This document shows positions 21,986 through 35,100 of a stretch of 64,000 bases of DNA, in pieces (the stretch's first letter is position 1; each line of letters starts with the position of its first letter). Position numbers and translations under genes: made by a program. The notes beneath the pieces were generated by a model. That model was not told the DNA's origin, made no database searches, and saw only the letters and a program-made list of their open reading frames with translations. Source of the DNA: Mimachlamys varia (Eukaryota; Mollusca; Bivalvia; Pectinida; Pectinidae); contig OX392527.1 in the NCBI GenBank assembly GCA_947623455.1, forward strand, positions 30,186,201 through 30,250,200. The letters run 5' to 3'.

Positions 21986-23324
21986 CGAGCGGTGTTCCAT
22001 AAATAATGTCATCTGTGCTTTATTTCGCGGAAATGGTGCAATTTATGCACTAAACCACCTCGTGTCGATTGAGTGATCACTGGCTCGTGACACAGGTAAA
22101 TATCTCGTCCACACGTTCACTGGCCTCGGTACAGTGTACATCGTTTCATAGCCTATTCGTTAGACTAGACACAAAATGACAGGAAAACGAGATGAAAATG
22201 TTCTTGAAATTAGGGCCTATATAAAAGGTAGGTCATTACTCGGCATAAAGGCTGTAGATATTCACCGCGAGGTGTGTGACATTTATGGGGAGGGCCAAAT
22301 GTCTCAAAGGACTGTTTGTTGGTGGGTAGGTAAATTTAGTGCTGGGCAGCAGCAACTGAAAGGTACTGCTCACCCAGGTCGTCCTGCATAAACTACGACC
22401 AAAGGTAACATAGAAAAAATCCGAAATATCCTCCAAACTGATGCTCGATTCACCGTAAGACAATTTGCTCGAATGACAAACTTGTCGTTAGCAAGAGTTC
22501 ATGCAATTTTGAAGAAACACCTAAAAGTTAGAAAGATAAATGCAAGATGGATACCCCATTTGTTAACGGATGAGTAAAAGAAGACGCGTTTAACAATGGC
22601 AAAAACACTTCTCAAAATGTACCCAAAATATAGTAAAAGGGCTTTTGATAATATAGTCACTGGTGATGAGACCTGGGTGTATTATTTTGAACCAAAGCGG
22701 AAGGTTGCCAACCGAATATGGGCCACTAAAAATGCCAGACGCCCAAGTATTGCCAAACGAATATGAACGGTAAAGAAGGTTTTGTATGCTATTTTTTTTC
22801 ACTAATAAGGGTCCAGCTATTCAAATCCCGGTGCAAAAAGGCAGAACGGTCACAGGCAAGTTCTATAAAAACGTTGTTCTGAGAAAGTTGAAGAACTACT
22901 ACAAAAGTCGCCGCCCCAAAACAGGACTTAAGTATGTCCGACTTTTGCATGATAATGCACCCGCTCACAAGGCACGTATTGTGACTGACTTTTTGGAATC
23001 AGAGAAGGTTACCGTTCTTCCGCACCCTCCGTATTCGCCAGACTTGGCCCCCTGCGACTATTTTCTCTTTCCAAAACTTAAATATCAGTTATCTGGAAGG
23101 AGATACAATTCGAGAAATGCCCTTGGATCTGCTGTTTATCAGTGTCTGATGGGTGTACCCATTGAAGAGTTTGAAAAATGCTTCCAAAAATGGATTGACC
23201 GGCTAAAAAGGTGTGTTCTAGCTGGCGGAGAGTATTTTGAAGGGCAGAGCAAATTAAAATGAACAAAAGCACTTCCGCTATATGAGCACCGATGCAAGTG
23301 ACATTATTTTTGGAACATCCCTCG
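21986..23324 (+). mobile_element. mariner (Tc1/mariner) element, copy 2
   Basis: TIRs CGAGCGGTGTTCCATAAATA at 21986 and the complementary TGGAACATCCCTCG ending at 23324, flanked by TA. Length 1339 bp. Nearly identical to copy 1 at 14591-15914, and each TIR carries one private mismatch. Confidence 0.95.
22176..23262 (+). pseudogene. Degenerate mariner transposase, copy 2
   Basis: Same protein as copy 1, without the 17-bp deletion (it retains FEPKRKVANRIWATKNARR). It has the same in-frame TAA after HPGRPA, a private TAA (DE*KKTR, where copy 1 has Q) and a private TGA (KRI*TVKK, where copy 1 has R). Catalytic blocks TGDETW, LLHDNAPAH and YSPDLAPCDYFLFPKLK are intact with 34 residues between the last two aspartates. 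Confidence 0.93.
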
Positions 23325-24869
23325 TACTGTAAAACTTTCATGGTAAAAATCCAAGCTGGCCACCAGCTTTCAGCCATTTTGTTATTCTAACGTTGGAAAG
23401 TCTACAGAAAGAAAGTATTTAGTTTGCCGGAAGATGTCAGAGTGGTCGGACACGAAAAAGGGGAAGAAGGGAGAGAACTCTAACTTAAGTGTTTTCCCCT
23501 AGAGTTCGCGTCAGTCTTGTTTACAGTTATAGGAATTGCCTCCCTTTGTCCATGCTATTATCATGCGTTTTTGGGCAGTATACCCGAGTTCTTTATGACA
23601 CGTGTCACACACATGTAATGCTGGTGTGTGGCCGGTGACGGAGACTTTTAAATCATTAAGCCCATAAGGTGGAGCAGAAAAACTGATGCATTAACAACGG
23701 GTCATCACTGTCGTTAAAATCAATGTGGTGTTTATACATGTATACACATAAGATGTCATCGTCGAAAACCCACTGTACAGGGTATAAAAACGTTAGAGAA
23801 GTGTATCGTGGGTTTCCGACGATGATAAGATGTTAAAATGTTATTAAAACAGACAGAAGACGGACAGATCAGGGGATGATAATGGAATACGTATAACTCC
23901 ACCTTAAAAGCCTGTAGAGCAAATAACTTATCTGACCTAACAAGAGATCATATTTATAGCTAAAAAAATAATTATAAAACACACACAACCCTCACTGTAA
24001 ATAACAATTTCTTCACTTTTTCTTAATAGCGTCCAGCACACAACCTTTTACCCATAATCATCATTTTTGATGGAGGGTGTATGATAAAAGAAGAAGAGAA
24101 GATCCCAGAGCGATCTTGCCGCCCACCATCGATAATTTTCCATTCATTCTTAGAAAGATGGATCTTTACCCTTCTAATCCTATTTTAACTTTCATTTATG
24201 TACTCAATCTTAGTTCTATGAATAAAAACATTGAGAGAAGGTCTCCTGTCAGAAGTTTTATTTTTCTGATCAGTTCCAAATCCATCTTGTGCATTTCTTA
24301 AACGAGAGGAACCTATATATATGAAAATTGAGTAAGATCCATCAAGAACTTCTCAAGAAATAGTGATAACAAGCTTTACATGGTAAAATACAAGATGGCC
24401 ACCTTTCAGCCAATTTGTTTTTCCGATCAGTCCCAAAATCAATAGGGCAAAACTAGGCACCAAAGGGAACCTACATATGCATTTTGAGAAATATCCATTT
24501 AGTACATCTCAAGAAATACCAATTACAAGGGTTGTTTAAGGACAGACAGGGATTTGAATAGCCCACCATCATCAGATGGTGGGCTAATAAAAAACAAAAG
24601 TCAAGGTATTAACAAAAAAATATATTTATTCAGCACCACTGCCCAAGGGATGCCCGATCTACTTAACAAAACCTGTAAATTAGCTTAACACTGGAATGAT
24701 CCAACATCTTAAGTCTTCCATCATAGTGTCATTAGTTCTGATGATAAAGTTTTTGAAATTGAAAGTAATGTTTTACATGCCCTTCTAAAAAGGCTTGATT
24801 TTTGGCTACTGTAAAAAAATGATAAAAATTTAACTAAGTGTAGGACAAAAGTAAAATGACAATCAATTA
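23325..24869. other. Intergenic with repeat fragments and a palindrome
   Basis: Two related fragments (about 23330 and 24370) share a CATGGTAAAA..CCAAGCTGGCCACC-like motif, pointing to old dispersed repeats. A near-perfect 28-bp palindrome (TAGCCCACCATC and complement) lies at about 24558-24586. No gene was seen. Confidence 0.5.
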
Positions 24870-26867
24870 AACAAGAGGCCCAACGGGCCTTAACGGTCAT
24901 CTGACTACCAATTGTAAAATCACTATGAAAATACGTGTAGTCATTAAATCAAGTTATAATATGCCTGTATAGATTGCCAAGTTCAAGATAGTGGCCTTCT
25001 TGGATTTCTGATGGGCTTGAAAAATAACAACACTTTGTTGGGACCATCTCAGGATATCATTTCTGGCAAGTTTCAGCTCAATTCCACTGGTAGAACTTGA
25101 GAAGTTTAGAATGTGTTTTCAAAATGGCCGCTGTGGAGGCCATCTTGGATTTTTGACTACACGAAAAATAACAACAGTTTCGTTTTGGCCCCAGTGACCT
25201 TGAATGAAAGTCAAGGTCATTTCTTTGAACAAACTTGGTAGCCCTTTATCCCAGCATGCCCCAGGCCAAATATTAGATCTCTGGGCCTTTTGGTTATTCA
25301 GAAGAAGTTGTTTAAAGATTATGACCATTTTGGTCCCTGTGACCTTGAATGAAAGTCAAGATCATTTCTTTGAACAAACTTGGTAGCCCTTTATCCCAGC
25401 ATGCCACAGGCCCAATATCAGGTCTCTGGGCCTTTTGGTTATTCAGAAGAAGTCCTTTAAAGATTATGACCGTTTTGGCCCCTGTGACCTTGAATGAAAG
25501 TCAAGGTCATTTCTTTGAACAAACTTGGTAGCCCTTTATCCCAGCATGCCACAGGCCCAATATTAGGTATCTGGGCCTTTTGGTTATTCAGAAGAAGTTG
25601 TTTAAAGATTATGACCGTTTTGGCCCCTGTGACCTTGAATGAAAGTCAAGGTCATTTCTTTGAACAAACTTGGTAGCCCTTTATCCCAGCATGCCACAGG
25701 CCCAATATTAGGTCTCTGTGCCTTTTGGTTATTCAGAAGAAGTCGTTTAAAAATTATGACCGTTTTGTCCCCTGTGACCTTGAATGAAGGTCAAGGTCAT
25801 TTGTTTGAACAAACTTGGTAGCCCTTTATCTCAGCATAACACAGGACCAATATCAGGTCTCTGGGCCTTTTGGTTATTCAGAAGAAGTTGTTTAAAAAGA
25901 TTTTGACCTTTTTGGCCCCTGTGACCTTGAATGAAGGTCAAGGTCATTTGTTTGAACAAACTTGGTAGCCCTTTATCCCAGCATAACACAGGCCCAATAT
26001 CAGGTCTCTGGGCCTTTTGGTTATTCAGAAGAAGTCGTTCAAAGATTTTGACCTTTTTGGCCCCTGTGACCTTGAATGAAGGTCAAGGTCATTTCTTTGA
26101 ACAAACTTGGTAGCCCTTTATCCCAGCATGCCACAGGCCCAATATTAGGTCTCTGGGCCTTTTGGTTATTCAGAAGAAGTCGTTTAAAAATTATGACCGT
26201 TTTGTCCCCTGTGACCTTGAATGAAGGTCAAGGTCATTTGTTTGAACAAACTTGGTAGCCCTTTATCTCAGCATAACACAGGACCAATATCAGGTCTCTG
26301 GGCCTTTTGGTTATTCAGAAGAAGTCGTTCAAAGATTTTGACCTTTTTGGCCCCTGTGACCTTGAATGAAGGTCAAGGTCATTTCTTTGAACAAACTTGG
26401 TAGCCCTTTATCCCAGCATGCCACAGGCCCAATATTAGATCTCTGGGCCTTTTGGTTATTCAGGGGAAGTCGTTTAAAAATTATGACCGTTTTGTCCCCT
26501 GTGACCTTGAATGAAGGTCAAGGTCATTTGTTTGAACAAACTTGGTAGCCCTTTATCTCAGCATAACACAGGACCAATATCAGGTCTCTGGGCCTTTTGG
26601 TTATTCAGAAGAAGTCGTTCAAAGATTTTGACCTTTTTGGCCCCTGTGACCTTGAATGAAGGTCAAGGTCATTTGTTTGAACAAACTTGGTACCCCTTCA
26701 TCCCAGCATGGCACAAGCCCAATATTGGGTCTATGGGCCTTTTGGTTTATGAGAAGAAGATGTTTAAATGGAAAAGTTTACGGACGGCGCACGGCGCACG
26801 GCGCACGACGACAGACGAAGCATGATGACTATAGGTCATCCTGACCCTTCGGGTCAGATGACCTAAA
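24870..26867. mobile_element. 2-kb repeat element with hairpin ends and internal 145-bp satellite
   Basis: The left end has an AGGCCCAACGGGCCT hairpin followed by GGTCATCTGAC. The right end has CTGACCCTTCGGGTCAG nested within AGGTCATC...GATGACCT. GGTCATCTGAC and GTCAGATGACC form an inverted terminal pair. About 11 tandem 145-bp units fill most of the interior (about 25173-26755). No transposase is encoded. A truncated relative of the left end is at 57460. I recognise this end sequence as common in bivalve genomes, but not its class. Confidence 0.75.
25173..26755. repeat. 145-bp satellite with 290-bp dimeric organisation
   Basis: About 11 units. Each starts near TGACCTTGAATGAAAGTCAA, an everted repeat of the nuclear-receptor extended half-site TCAAGGTCA. 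The later units alternate two subtypes (CAGCATGCCACAGGCCC versus CAGCATAACACAGGACC), i.e. a 290-bp higher-order repeat. Each unit holds a 60-codon frame, a repeat artefact. Confidence 0.92.
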
Positions 26868-27003
26868 AACTGTAAAATATTGATATTGTGCAATTCAACA
26901 AAGAAAGGTAAATGAAACAGGCAACAAGTGAAGATAAAGAAACCTCAGAAATCTTTCTCTCAATAAACTGTTGAACACTTCAGGATAGCAAAACTGTTCA
27001 TAT

Positions 27004-27530
27004 AGCTCTACAGTACATAACAGCAATCCACCACTTATAACAGAGAGCTCTACAGTACATAACAGCAATCCACCACTTATAACAGAGAATCAAGGACAAT
27101 ATAGAGTTGAACACTTCTACAAAGTAGTATTGAACACTACAATGTAGTATTGAATTGAACACATTGTCATTGTAGCAGTGAATACTTATACAATGTAGTA
27201 ATGAACACTACAATGTAGTATTGAATTGAACACATTGTCATTGTAGCAGTGAACACTTATATACAATGTAACAATTTACATGTACAAAGCAGTAGTATTC
27301 ACCTACACCATGCAGTAGTGAAAACTTCTACAATGTAGCAGTGAACACTTATATACAATGTAACAATTTACATGTACAAAGCAGTAGTATTCACCTACAC
27401 CATGCAGTAGTGAAAACTTCTACAATGTAGCAGTGAACACTTATATACAATGTAACAATTTACATGTACAAAGCAGTAGTATTCACCTACACCATGCAGT
27501 AGTGAAAACTTCTACAATGTAGCAGTGAAT
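27004..27530. repeat. Short tandem duplications: 42 bp x2 and 92 bp x3
   Basis: A 42-bp unit (AGCTCTACAGTACATAACAG) occurs twice at 27004-27087. From about 27247 a 92-bp unit starting CAGTGAACACTTATATACAA occurs three times (27247, 27339, 27431), with related degenerate material just before it. Confidence 0.88.
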
Positions 27531-28428
27531 TGACCTGTGACCTCACAAATGAATAGGATTATTCTTCTCCAAAATGTTAACATACTAGTGCCAGTTTGAT
27601 GATTCAAACCCTAATATTTCTCCTTGTATTGTGTCTACAAAAGCACAAGACAGGCAGAAAGGCTTAAGTGTAAAGGGCCATAACCCTTGAAAACAAAAAT
27701 TGACCAATGACCTTGTAAAAATAAATAGTGTTCTTCTCCCGAAGTGAAAAACGTTTGATGATGCTAGCAGAAATTGCTGACCTTAGACGGACAGACAGCC
27801 CAATCCATACCATAATATGTCTGTCTATGATGAGATCGTATATGTGTGGTTAGTGAAAGTCATTTTAAATAAACGTTATTGTTTGACTAAATATACTGTT
27901 ATATATTGTTATAATGTGTAATGCTGATATTTCAGACATTCACTGTCAGTAGTGAACTCTTAGCGTACAATCAAACCTAACAAGGGCTCAAAATGTCTTA
28001 CAATTCACTCATTTGGTTAAAAATATGTGATACTACCCATGACAAAAATAATAACAAAAGAATAAGTCAACATACATCTTAATTACATAACTATCAAAAT
28101 ACAAAATTCATCAAACAAATGTGGTCCCAATCTTCAGCTGTGTCATAATGAAACAAGAATCAAAATGAACAAATGTAAGGCTATAGAAATCATGCAAAAT
28201 ATATAATCACTAAATAGTTTATCTACAAATTAGGCTTTGATCACCTCACAAAGACAAGGTTCAAAGCCAATAATCCTACCTTCAACAAAACAAGTTAACT
28301 ATTCATTGTTTGGTCCAAAATTGTATGGTTTATGGTCAATCTGAAATGTCTGCACAACAGATACCATCGATCTGTGTAACAGAACAGAAAATGCACTGCC
28401 AGATTAGGGTTTGAACCAAGGATGTCCC
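27531..28428. other. Intergenic, nothing recognised
   Basis: AT-rich DNA without recognisable gene or element. Confidence 0.5.
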
Positions 28429-29641
28429 TATATGGTCCAAGGTCAGTCACCATTATCTATATGGTCCAAGGTCAGTCACCGTTATCTATATGGTCCAAGG
28501 TCAGTCACCGTTATCTTTATGGTCCAAGGTCAGTCACCATTATCTATATGGTCCAAGGTCAGTCACCATTATCTATATGGTCCAAGGTCAGTCACCATTA
28601 TCTATATGGTCTAAGGTCAGTCACCATTATCTATATGGTCCAAGGTCAGTCACCGTTATCTATATGGTCCAAGGTCAGTCACCGTTATCTATATGGTCCA
28701 AGGTCAGTCACCGTTATCTATATGGTCCAAGGTCAGTCACCATTATCTATATGGTCTAAGGTCAGTCACCGTTATCTATATGATCCAAGGTCAGTCACCG
28801 TTATCTATATGGTCCAAGGTCAGTCACCGTTATCTATATGGTCCAAGGTCAGTCACCGTTATCTATATGGTCCAAGGTCAGTCACCATTATCTATATGGT
28901 CTAAGGTCAGTCACCGTTATCTATATGGTCCAAGGTCAGTCACCGTTATCTATATGGTCCAAGGTCAGTCACCATTATCTATATGGTCCGAGGTCAGTCA
29001 CCGTTATCTATATGGTCCAAGGTCAGTCACCGTTATCTATATGGTCTAAGGTCAGTCACTTTAATCTATCTATATAGTCCGAGGTCAGTCACTATTATCT
29101 ACTATTATCTTTCTTTTTGGTCCAAGGTCAGTCACTATTATCTTTCTATATAATCCAAGGTCAGTCACTATTATCTACATGTATCTTTTTGGTCCAAGGT
29201 CAGTCACTATTATCTATCTATATGGTCCAAGGTCAGTCACTATTATCTATCTATATGGTCCAAGGTCAGTCACTATTATCTATCTATATGGTCCAAGGTC
29301 AGTCACTATTATCTACCTTTATGGTCCAAGGTCAGTCACTATTATCTATTTATATGGTCCAAGGTCAGTCACTATTATCTACCTTTATGGTCCAAGGTCA
29401 GTCACTATTATCTATTTATATGGTCCAAGGTCAGTCACTATTATCTATTTATATGGTCCAAGGTCAGTCACTATTATCTATTTATATGGTCCAAGGTCAG
29501 TCACTATTATATCTATCTATATGGTCCAAGGTCAGTCACTATTATCTATCTATATGGTCCAAGGTCAGTCACTATTATCTATCTATATGGTCGAAGGTCA
29601 GTCACTATTATCTGTATAGTCCAAAGTCAGCCATCATCTAT
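28429..29641. repeat. 29-bp then 33-bp minisatellite
   Basis: About 21 units of 29 bp (core TATGGTCCAAGGTCAGTCAC) give way near 29060 to about 15 units of 33 bp, made longer by extra TCTA. Every unit contains CCAAGGTCA. The multi-frame open frames here are artefacts. Confidence 0.95.
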
Positions 29642-29993
29642 TTAGACTTCACCTTAAAAGTCTGTAACACTTCACTGTTATTTACGGTAATCTTTGTATA
29701 CTATTAATATGCAAATTATACAAACAATAAACATTTCATATATACATCAATAACAATTCCTTACAGAATATATAACAATACACAGTCAATATAAAAGGAA
29801 AGAATTTAACAATTAACATGCCAACCCTACTTGGAATTGCAAACATAATTATTTCTTATAGAAACAGAAGAAATATAACAAAAATGTGAACAAGGCAATT
29901 TGTTCTCGATAAAGATATGTTTTTATATTGTACAAGAGTGGAAACAAAGGATTTAGTAACATATCAAGCACCTCAGAACTCATTGCATTTAAG
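29642..29993. other. AT-rich, nothing recognised
   Basis: No gene or element seen. Confidence 0.5.
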
Positions 29994-30260
29994 AATCCAG
30001 TGATTAACATATCAGAACCCAGAGAATCACATTTCAGAACCCAGTGAATCACATTTCATAACCCAGTGAATCACATTTCAGAGCCCAGTGAATAACATTT
30101 CATAACCCTGTGAATCTCATTTCATAACCAAAGAGCCATATTTCATAACCAAGTATCATATTTCAGAACCCAGTGAATTACATTTCATTACCCAGTGAAT
30201 AACCAATGAATCACATTTCATAACCCAGTGAATCATATTTCAGAACCTGATGAATAACAT
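29994..30260. repeat. Degenerate ~22-bp minisatellite
   Basis: About 12 diverged units of CAGAACCCAGTGAATCACAT type. Much more decayed than the other arrays here. Confidence 0.75.
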
Positions 30261-30753
30261 CTATTAAAGATTTAAAAAGACAATGTGTTTAATTGATCAA
30301 TCTAAATTGAGCAATTTAGATAAAGGCTACGTGGATTTCTTTATGAGAGAAAACAGAAGAAATGGTCACAATACGAAACATTGTGTACTAAAAAATAAGT
30401 TGTGAATGCACCTTACACTTTCTTTTAGTACACATTTCATTTATGTACGTACATATGTACTTCCAAGATAAGAGATCGAATTGTCAGTGATATGCACAAC
30501 ATGAAATTTTACATAAAACATATAAATACAAAACGTGGAGACAGGGATAGGTTTTTGGCTTCACAGCGGGCTTTTCCCATTGGTTGAGGACATAAACGAA
30601 ATGCAGGAATAAAATACAGAGCTTGTAAAAATTTACAAAATACATATGTACTTTAAAATATGTGGTCCCAATTGTATCTGGAGTTAATGAAAACATTTGT
30701 GGACTGGACAGCACAAAGCAGAACAATGAGTGATTCAATATGGCCTTTAGAAA
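30261..30753. other. AT-rich, nothing recognised
   Basis: No gene or element seen. Confidence 0.5.
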
Positions 30754-31016
30754 GGTGAGCTAAAATTAAGCTATCAAAGTGAACATTTATGTACAGCCAT
30801 GTGAACTAAAACAGGCCATCAAAGTGAACATTTATGTACAGCCAGGTGAACTAAAACAGGCCATCAAAGTGAACATTTATGTATAGCCAGGTGAACTAAA
30901 ACAGGCCATCAAAGTGAACATTTATGTACAGCCAGCTGAGCTAAAAACAGGCTATCAAAGTGAACATGTATTTACAGCCAGCTGAGCTAAAACAGGCTAT
31001 CAAAGTGAACATGTAC
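30754..31016. repeat. ~45-bp minisatellite, about 6 copies
   Basis: Units with core CAGGCCATCAAAGTGAACAT and modest divergence. Confidence 0.88.
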
Positions 31017-32116
31017 TTTTTAAAAACAGCAGGAATGGTCATCAAACAACTTTGGTTTATTCAACATGGTTCTGAATAAATGTCAACAACTTCATAATAA
31101 AATACGTAACACAGGTACCTCATTATTAAAGGCCCAATATACATAACTTCAGGAAATATTTCGTGATTCAGAAAAATTATGAAAAAAATCCAGTTGATAA
31201 CCATGCAAAAACAAGCCTAAAACGAAGTAAACCTGAGTGGTAACTAACAAGAAACTCTTGACCAAAAAATCCAAAGAATTAAAAAATAATATAGGTGGGG
31301 CCCACTTCAACAACAAGCCAAAGTTAGAAGAAAATACTGTATATTTTATGTATACTTGACCAAAAGTGGGACGAGTCTCTGACTCATTTGTTATAAAGTA
31401 TAATACTATAAGACTATTATTATTGTTATTAGAAGACAGTTCAAAATAGGCGTGTTTACAAATACTGAGATTCAACTGCTGCTGTACCGGTAATCAAATA
31501 AGAATTCATCTTGAATATTGCTGATATCAGTTAATCTTAAATAAATCTACAAATATAAAAAGTTATTAGGCTTGATTTTTACTTCAAATTTTGCAGAACG
31601 TTACATATATTGGGTCTTAATGTTTTACATATCTAAGAGTCAAATATTCACATGCTTTAATCTGAAATTCCCTTGTTTTTTTTGTATTTATTGTGTAAAA
31701 ATTTTTTTAAGAATAACTGATTTCTGGTAGATACATTCTGTAGTTTGTAAAACAGAGAGTGTGATTATATAACTCAATGTTCCCAAGTTAAACATCTCGC
31801 ATACAGAAATGGTGGAGGTCATTATTGTTGTACAGTAACACTGAACATGGTCCTAATAAAAATTTACCTGAGACATGATGATCAAATCCAAAACGTATTA
31901 GTTATATTTTAGTAATATCTACATATGTCTCAATTTGGATAAAATTTACATCTCCAATATTCTGTATATAAAAGTCAATAATTCTCACATCTCACAAAAT
32001 AAAAGGAAGACAAACACAAATCATTACAATATATACATGAGTCAAATTGTTCTAGTATCACATAAAGCTTTTATCTCTCTGCCATTCACACCCCAACTTT
32101 TCAAACCATAAATTGT
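31017..32116. other. AT-rich DNA, possible fringe 3' UTR or downstream flank
   Basis: Contains half of a dispersed repeat pair (31334-31430, see 60144). It also contains the first canonical minus-strand AATAAA downstream of the fringe stop, at 31692-31687. Nothing else was recognised. Confidence 0.4.
31334..31430. repeat. Dispersed repeat, copy 1
   Basis: About 95 bp shared with 60144-60240 in the same orientation (TATACTTGACCAAAAGT; GTCT.TGACTCATT.TGTTAT), ending in a TTATTA-rich tail like a retroposon 3' end. Confidence 0.7.
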
Positions 32117-35100
32117 ATGAAGTCCTGTAGAAATTGTACTGGACATGTATTATTTTGACTACAGGAAGTCCTTCAGAAATGGTACAGAATATGTCTTATT
32201 CTGACCACAGGAAGTCCTGTAGAAATGGTACCGGACATGTCTTATTCTGACCACAGGAAGTCCTGTAGAAATGGTACCGGACATGTCTTATTCTGACTGC
32301 AGGAAGTCCTATAGAAATGGTACAGGACATGTCTTATTCTGACCACAGGAAGTCCTGTAGAAATGGTACCGGACATGTCTTATTCTGGCCACAGGTCCTG
32401 TAGAAATGGTACCGGACATGTCTTATTCTGACTGCAGGAAGTCCTGTAGAAATGGTACCGGACATGTCTTATTCTGACCTCAGTAAGTCCTGTAGAAATG
32501 GTACCGGACATGACTTATTTTGACCACAGGAAGTCCTGTAGAAATGGTACCGGACATGACTTATTCTGACTGTAGGAAGTCCTGTAGAAATGGTACCGGA
32601 CATGACTTATTCTGACCACAGGAAGTCCTGTAGAAATGGTACAGGACATGTCTTATTCTGACTGTAGGAAGTCCTGTAGAAATGGTACCGGACATGTCTT
32701 ATTCTGACTGTAGGAAGTCCTGTAGAAATGGTACCGGACATGTCTTATTCTGACTACAGGAAGTCCTGTAGAAATGGTACCGGACATGTCTTATTCTGAC
32801 CACAGGAAGTCCTGTAGAAATGGTACAGGACATGTCTTATTCTGACTGTAGGAAGTCCTGTAGAAATGGTACCGGACATGACTTATTCTGACTGTAGGAA
32901 GTCCTGTAGAAATGGTACCGGACATGTCTTATTCTGACTGTAGGAAGTCCTGTAGAAATGGTACCGGACATGTCTTATTCTGACTACAGGAAGTCCTGTA
33001 GAAATGGTACCGGACATGTCTTATTCAGACTACAGGAAGTCCTGTAGAAATGGTACCGGACATGTCTTATTCTGACTGCAGGAAGTCCTGTAGAAATGGT
33101 ACCGGACATGTCATATTCTGACTACAGGAAGTCCTGTAGAAATGGTACAGGACATGTCTTATTCTGACTGTATGAAGTCCTGTAGAAATGGTACCGGACA
33201 TGTCTTATTCTGACTACAGGAAGTCCTGTAGAAATGGTACCGGACATGTCTTATTCTGACTACAGGAAGTCCTGTAGAAATGGTACAGGACATGTCTTAT
33301 TCTGACTGCAGGAAGTCCTGTAGAAATGGTACCAGACATGTCTTATTCTGACCATAGGAAGTCCTGTAGAAATGGTACCGGACATGTCTTATTCTGACTA
33401 CAGGAAGTCCTGTAGAAATGGTACCGGACATGTCTTATTCTGACTGCAGGAAGTCCTGTAGAAATGGTACAGGACATGTCTTATTCTGACCACAGGAAGT
33501 CCTGTAGAAATGGTACCGGACATGTCTTATTCTGACCGCAGGAAGTCCTGTAGAAATGGTACAGGACATGTCTTATTCTGACCGCAGGAAGTCCTGTAGA
33601 AATGGTACCGGACATGTCTTATTCTGACTGTAGGAAGTCCTGTAGAAATGGTACCGGACATGTCTTATTCTGACTACAGGAAGTCCTGTAGAAATGGTAC
33701 AGGACATGTCTTATTCTGACTACAGGAAGTCCTGTAGAAATGGTACAGGACATGTCTTATTCTGACCACAGGAAGTCCTGTAGAAATGGTACCAGACATG
33801 TCTTATTCTGACTACAGGAAGTCCTGTAGAAATGGTACAGGACATGTCTTATTCTGACCACAGGAAGTCCTATAGAAATGGTACCAGACATGTCTTATTC
33901 TGACCATAGGAAGTCCTGTAGAAATGGTACCGGACATGTCTTATTCTGACTACAGGAAGTCCTGTAGAAATGGTACCGGACATGTCTTATTCTGACTGCA
34001 GGAAGTATTGTAGAAATGGTACAGGACATGTCTTATTCTGACCACAGGAAGTCCTGTAGAAATGGTACAGGACATGTCTTATTCTGACTACAGGAAGTCC
34101 TGTAGAAATGGTACAGGACATGTCTTATTCTGACCACAGGAAGTCCTGTAGAAATGGTACAGGACATGTCTTATTCTGACTACAGGAAGTCCTGTAGAAA
34201 TGGTACAGGACATGTCTTATTCTGACCACAGGAAGTCCTATAGAAATGGTACCAGACATGTCTTATTCTGACCATAGGAAGTCCTGTAGAAATGGTACCG
34301 GACATGTCTTATTCTGACTACAGGAAGTCCTGTAGAAATGGTACCGGACATGTCTTATTCTGACTGCAGGAAGTATTGTAGAAATGGTACAGGACATGTC
34401 TTATTCTGACCACAGGAAGTCCTGTAGAAATGGTACCGGACATGTCTTATTCTGACCGCAGGAAGTCCTGTAGAAATGGTACAGGACATGTCTTATTCTG
34501 ACTGCAGGAAGTCCTGTAGAAATGGTACCGGACATGTCTTATTCTGACTACAGGAAGTCCTGTAGAAATGGTACAGGACATGTCTTATTCTGACTACAGG
34601 AAGTCCTGTAGAAATGGTACAGGACATGTCTTATTCTGACTACAGGAAGTCCTGTAGAAATGGTACCGGACATGTCTTATTCTGACTACAGGAAGTCCTG
34701 TAGAAATGGTACCGGACATGTCTTATTCTGACTACAGGAAGTCCTGTAGAAATGGTACCGGACATGTCTTATTCTGACCACAGGAAGTCCTGAAGAAATG
34801 GTACCAGACATGTCTTATTCTGACTGTAGGAAGTCCTGTAGAAATGGTACCGGACATGTCTTATTCTGACTGTAGGAAGTCCTGTAGAAATGGTACCGGA
34901 CATGTCTTATTCTGACTGTAGGAAGTCCTGTAGAAATGGTACCGGACATGTCTTATTCTGACTGTAGGAAGTCCTGTAGAAATGGTACAGGACATGTCTT
35001 ATTCTGACTACAGGAAGTCCTGTAGAAATGGTACAGGACATGTCTTATTCTGACTACAGGAAGTCCTGTAGAATTGGTACAGGACATGTCTTATTCTGAC

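Noticed and set aside
25204..26844. Series of near-identical 60-codon frames
   Set aside because: One per 145-bp satellite unit, each ending at the same TAG; non-coding repeat.
28422..29707. Overlapping open frames rich in VQGQSPLSIWSKVSH-like repeats
   Set aside because: Artefact of the 29/33-bp array: 29 is not a multiple of three, so the peptide cycles through frames; no coding evidence.
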